From assembly GCA_903884655.1 (NCBI GenBank), contig CAISFO010000037.1, positions 1-64,000 on the forward strand: DNA of 64,000 nucleotides, given 5' to 3'. How positions within the stretch are numbered: the first letter of the stretch is position 1; each line of letters starts with the position of its first letter. Positions 61,580 to 64,000 of the stretch are shown here, one piece after another. Position numbers and translations under genes: made by a program. Source of the DNA: an uncultured Holophagaceae bacterium. Its GTDB lineage: Bacteria > Acidobacteriota > Holophagae > Holophagales > Holophagaceae. The notes under the pieces are model-generated. The model saw only the letters and a program-made list of their open reading frames with translations. It did not search any database and was not told the origin of the DNA.

Positions 61580-61969
61580 ATGACATTCCGAAACTGTGGG
61601 TTGTCCGTGCTGACGACCCTCGCCCTGCTCCCTTCCAGCCTGCTGGCCGGCGAGGTGGCCAAGGCCGGGCCTGCCGATCCTGCGCCCGCGGTGGCAGTGC
61701 CCCCGTCAGGCCTGCACCGCTTCATGGTCGTGCGGACCTTCCCCGCTGGAGCCCTGGCTGGCCTGGATGCGACGGCCAAGAAATCAGTCAACGCGTGCAA
61801 CTCCACGAAGGGTGTGCGCTGGGTGCACTCCTACGCCAATGCGGACAAGACCAAGACCTTCTGCATCTATGAGGGGCCCAACGAACAAGCGATCAGGGAT
61901 GCCGCGACCGCGAACAAGATCCCGGTCGATGAAGTCGTCGAGATCCCGGTCGTGCTGAATCCGGAGTAG
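61580..61969 (+). CDS. Exported DUF4242 domain protein
   Basis: This 129-residue protein has a signal peptide (1-24). The DUF4242 signature RFMVVRTFPAGAL ... GVRWVHSYANADKTKTFCIY and EQAIRDAATANKIPVDEVVEI fills the rest. The family is related to small nickel-binding or ferredoxin-like proteins; no activity is established. GAGGAGG precedes the ATG. Confidence 0.82.
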   Translation: MTFRNCGLSVLTTLALLPSSLLAGEVAKAGPADPAPAVAVPPSGLHRFMVVRTFPAGALAGLDATAKKSVNACNSTKGVRWVHSYANADKTKTFCIYEGPNEQAIRDAATANKIPVDEVVEIPVVLNPE

Positions 61970-62065
61970 TGCCCACGGGCTTCCGGACTTGCACCCAAGT
62001 CCCCCACAGAACCACCGTGGATCCGTCAAGCGCACCTGGGTTCGGTCGCTGGCGGTGGTGAACAA

Positions 62066-62274
62066 GTCAAGGCCCGGCTTTGCCGGGCCTTGACGCGGGA
62101 GTTCGGGGGGAGGCTCCGCCTCTGCAAGCTTGCGAGCCGGAGCACGCAAAGCGTGCGTCAGGCGGAGGCGCGCAGCGAGGAACCCCCGGAGGATAGAAAG
62201 GTGAAGCCCGGCTCTGCCGGACTTCACCGCGGGGGTCCGGGGGTATTCGCGCAGCGAGGAACCCCCGGAGGATA
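62066..62274. repeat. Composite structured intergenic repeat
   Basis: This has two units. Unit A: a 13-bp perfect hairpin GTCAAGGCCCGGC-TTT-GCCGGGCCTTGAC (62066-62094), then the two-hairpin block at 62109-62168, then the 27-mer that starts CGCGCAGCGAGGAACCCCCG (62169-62195). Unit B: a near-perfect hairpin GGTGAAGCCCGGC-TCT-GCCGGACTTCACC (62200-62228), then GGGGGT and an identical copy of the 27-mer (62248-62274). It ends at the OmpW stop. The first block matches the copy at 16040. Confidence 0.8.
62109..62168. repeat. Two-hairpin intergenic repeat, copy 2
   Basis: GAGGC-TCC-GCCTC (62110-62122) and GCACGC-AAA-GCGTGC (62142-62156), then GGCGGAGG. Stems are the same as at 16040-16100, loops differ. 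Confidence 0.75.
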
Positions 62275-62889
62275 TTAAAACCGGTACCCGATGCCCACGC
62301 CGTAGAGCATGGGATCGAGCTTCACCGTCGTGACCTTGGCGCCGGTGGAGGCCACCGTCAGGTCCGTCTGCAGCTGCACGTACTTCACGTCGAGGTTGAT
62401 GAAGCAGTTCTTCGCCACCTTGAAGTCCACGCCCACCTGGGCGGCCAGGCCCGTGCTGCTCTTGCCGAGATCCAGAGCGCCATTGGAAATCTTGACGTCG
62501 GAGATGAGGGTGTAGTTGAGGCCCAGGCCCACATAGGGGTCGATGGCCTGGCCAGGAAGGAAATGCCACTGCGCCGTGAGGGTCGGGGGCAGGTGCTTGA
62601 AGGTGCCGACCTTGCCGACCCCTTCCACCGTGACGTCATGTTCCTGGGGCACGGTGAGGACCAGCTCGGCCGAAAAGTTCTTGGTGAAGAAATAGGTGAA
62701 GTCCACTTCGGGAATGGTCTTGCTGCTGACGTGGATGGCATCGGCAGGAATGCCGGGGACCGCGTCGGACTTGTTGGCCGGCTGGATCTGGACCGCCCGC
62801 AGGCGGATCATCCAGGGGCCGTCTTCGGCCTGGAGGCATGGGGCCGCGAGGGCGGCGGCCAGCAGAGTGAGGGTGGCGATCTTGTTCAT
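62275..62889 (-). CDS. ompW: OmpW-family outer-membrane protein
   Basis: This is a 204-residue protein with a signal peptide (1-20) followed by an eight-strand barrel pattern. WMIRLRAVQIQPANKSDAVP, IPEVDFTYFFTKNFSAELV and PYVGLGLNYTLISDVKI are family features, and it ends with GVGIGYRF (C-terminal Phe). OmpW forms a small channel for hydrophobic molecules. The stop abuts a structured repeat. ATG 62889 is used; a longer frame starts at 62946. Confidence 0.9.
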   Translation of the reverse strand: MNKIATLTLLAAALAAPCLQAEDGPWMIRLRAVQIQPANKSDAVPGIPADAIHVSSKTIPEVDFTYFFTKNFSAELVLTVPQEHDVTVEGVGKVGTFKHLPPTLTAQWHFLPGQAIDPYVGLGLNYTLISDVKISNGALDLGKSSTGLAAQVGVDFKVAKNCFINLDVKYVQLQTDLTVASTGAKVTTVKLDPMLYGVGIGYRF

Positions 62890-63104
62890 GAGGCATCCAG
62901 AAAGAGCCCCCGGGATCTCCCGGGAGCGGGTGAGAAGGCAGGTCAACCCCCACCGGCATGTCCGGTTTCATGGGGAGTAGGAAGCTCTGGCAGGGCCAGG
63001 CGCGGCAAAAGGGAGGGTGCAGGGCAGAGCCAGCCCGCTGGCTCTGCGCCAGGGGTCGGGGAGGGACGTTGGGGGCCGGCAATGCCGACTCGGGGAGGAG
63101 GAAC

Positions 63105-63572
63105 CTAGGAAAGGGCAGGCTTCAGAACTGCTTCAGCCCGCTGAATGTGTGCGGCCTGGTGGGTTGGGGACTCAAGCACCAGGGTGTCGAAGGTCACGGT
63201 GGCGAGGTGCCGTTGCAGCAGGGCCGTCGCGTTGTCCCAGGCCCGCTGCACTTGGCAGCCACCGGAGAAGACGCAGGGCCTGCCACCTTCGAGGCAGGCA
63301 TTCAGGACCACACCACCCTCCACGGCCTCCAGGATGTCGAGAAGGGAGATCCGGGAGGCGGAACGGGCAAGGCTGATCCCGCCACCGGTCCCGCGCAGGG
63401 TCCGGAGGATGCCCGCTTTGACGAGGCAGCTCACGATGCGGCGGGTGAAGGGTGCTGGCAACAAACGGGCCTTCGAGATCTCGGGAATGGAGACCCAGGT
63501 GCCGGGCTCCAGGCAGGCGAGGTGCAGCACCAGGCGTGCTGCGTAATCCGACTGCCGAGAGATGCCGATCAT
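63105..63572 (-). CDS. Rrf2-family transcriptional regulator (IscR/NsrR type)
   Basis: This 155-residue winged-helix regulator has the N-terminal SRQSDYAARLVLHLACLEPG and the helix-turn-helix around VSIPEISKARLLPAPFTRR. Three Cys, C93, C100 and C106, fit an iron-sulfur ligand set (C-x6-C-x5-C). It probably senses iron-sulfur cluster status, nitric oxide or redox. An operator candidate with TTAC-N7-GTAA lies upstream. Confidence 0.9.
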   Translation of the reverse strand: MIGISRQSDYAARLVLHLACLEPGTWVSIPEISKARLLPAPFTRRIVSCLVKAGILRTLRGTGGGISLARSASRISLLDILEAVEGGVVLNACLEGGRPCVFSGGCQVQRAWDNATALLQRHLATVTFDTLVLESPTHQAAHIQRAEAVLKPALS

Positions 63573-63602
63573 GGTTCCCCGAGGGTGACTTGCACCACAA
63601 CA

Positions 63603-63617
63603 TTACCTAATTCGTAA
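63603..63617 (-). promoter_or_regulatory. Dyad upstream of the Rrf2 gene
   Basis: TTAC (63603-63606) and GTAA (63614-63617) form a short dyad with a 7-base spacer in an AT-rich stretch 30 bp from the Rrf2 start. It may be an autoregulatory site. Confidence 0.45.
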
Positions 63618-63800
63618 CCTTGGTCAAGACCCTTATGTCATCAAATTAAACCACCATGAGGGTGTGAAATGCCCCCGCAGCAGGCGCCTCGATAAACGAC
63701 GCTTTTTCGCGTCAGGTTTACCTTCACGAATGACTCTGCGATCCGCCACAGTGGCCTGCACGATGGTGGGTGTTGCGGTCTTCCCTGGGGTTTCCGTCGC

Positions 63801-64000
63801 TCAGGCGTGGCCGGTCTTCGGGAGCCCGTCCTGGTGTGCGCCCCGCACCCGCCCGATGGCCTGCACCCGCAGGTGGGCGGGCTGGTGGGACGCGCTGCGC
63901 TGCGCCAGGGCGCTGAAGCGTACGGTGGCCAGGTAGTCGTCCAGAACCAGGGTGGCATCCACCCACACGGACTGGACGGGACAGCCGGCCGCAAGGGGAC
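63801..64000 (-). CDS. Second Rrf2-family regulator, C-terminal part (runs off the window)
   Basis: Reading leftward from the window edge: CPLAAGCPVQSVW, then DATLVLDDYLATVRFSALAQ. This matches the equivalent region of the Rrf2 protein at 63105 (PCVFSGGCQVQRAW). The stop is TGA at 63801-63803. The N-terminal helix-turn-helix lies outside the window. Cysteines with spacing C-x5-C are retained, so this is a paralogue with an iron-sulfur site. Confidence 0.8.
   Translation of the reverse strand, partial: PLAAGCPVQSVWVDATLVLDDYLATVRFSALAQRSASHQPAHLRVQAIGRVRGAHQDGLPKTGHA

Overview
The window is GC-rich, gene-dense bacterial DNA. The gene set is typA, pilT, a Che operon led by a PilZ protein, a PsrABC/TorD sulfur-type reductase operon with a DUF3373 porin, tandem ~590-residue acyl-CoA dehydrogenases, a sigma/anti-sigma/VIT cluster and a GGDEF-hemerythrin protein. 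It fits an anaerobic or facultative Acidobacteriota, most likely class Holophagae (a Geothrix/Holophaga relative). That placement is an inference from gene content and composition; no 16S rRNA is present.

Layout. 0.1-6.4 kb: a C-terminally truncated S9 peptidase, then typA, pilT, an HU/IHF gene, a DUF493 gene and asnS. 6.5-12.7 kb: a leftward chemosensory operon pilZ > cheY > cheZ-like > triple cheW > cheA > cheW-cheZ-like fusion, whose last codon is formed by a 269-bp MITE-like insertion. 12.9-15.9 kb: pyrR-pyrB-gpmI, coupled by stop/start overlaps. 16-26.6 kb: a P-loop ATPase, two paralogous acyl-CoA dehydrogenases around ubiE, a FecR/DUF6600 protein, tatD and moaA-mobA.

27.4-40 kb is a respiratory and sulfur-handling block. 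It holds a small c-type cytochrome, a DUF3373 porin, PsrA/B/C-type reductase and TorD chaperone behind a GTGA-N6-TCAC (CRP/FNR-like) site. Next comes an ArsR/permease/thiol-disulfide module, then a methyltransferase, a DUF2892 protein, a YeiH-type exporter, a thioesterase and a CoA-disulfide reductase with a rhodanese domain. MoaA and MobA just upstream could supply the molybdenum cofactor for the reductase.

42-53 kb is accessory DNA beginning next to tRNA-Pro(GGG). It contains an unrecognised 368-residue gene, an IS66-family element, an IS91-family transposase, and a LysR/aromatic-acid MFS/maleate-isomerase module with a clear LysR box. It ends at a junction where recN and a VIT-domain gene are both cut and joined tail to tail. 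53.4-64 kb: anti-sigma and sigma factors, GGDEF-hemerythrin, surE, acylphosphatase, apt, a 31-codon small ORF, an NtrY-like kinase, an orphan DNA methyltransferase, a DUF4242 protein, an OmpW-like protein and two Rrf2 regulators (the second cut by the window edge).

Most distinctive observations: two different CheZ-like architectures in one Che operon; the MITE that supplies a stop codon; the recN/VIT junction; a dispersed two-hairpin intergenic repeat family; and two places where the 3' tail of a gene survives as a second copy just beyond the intact gene.
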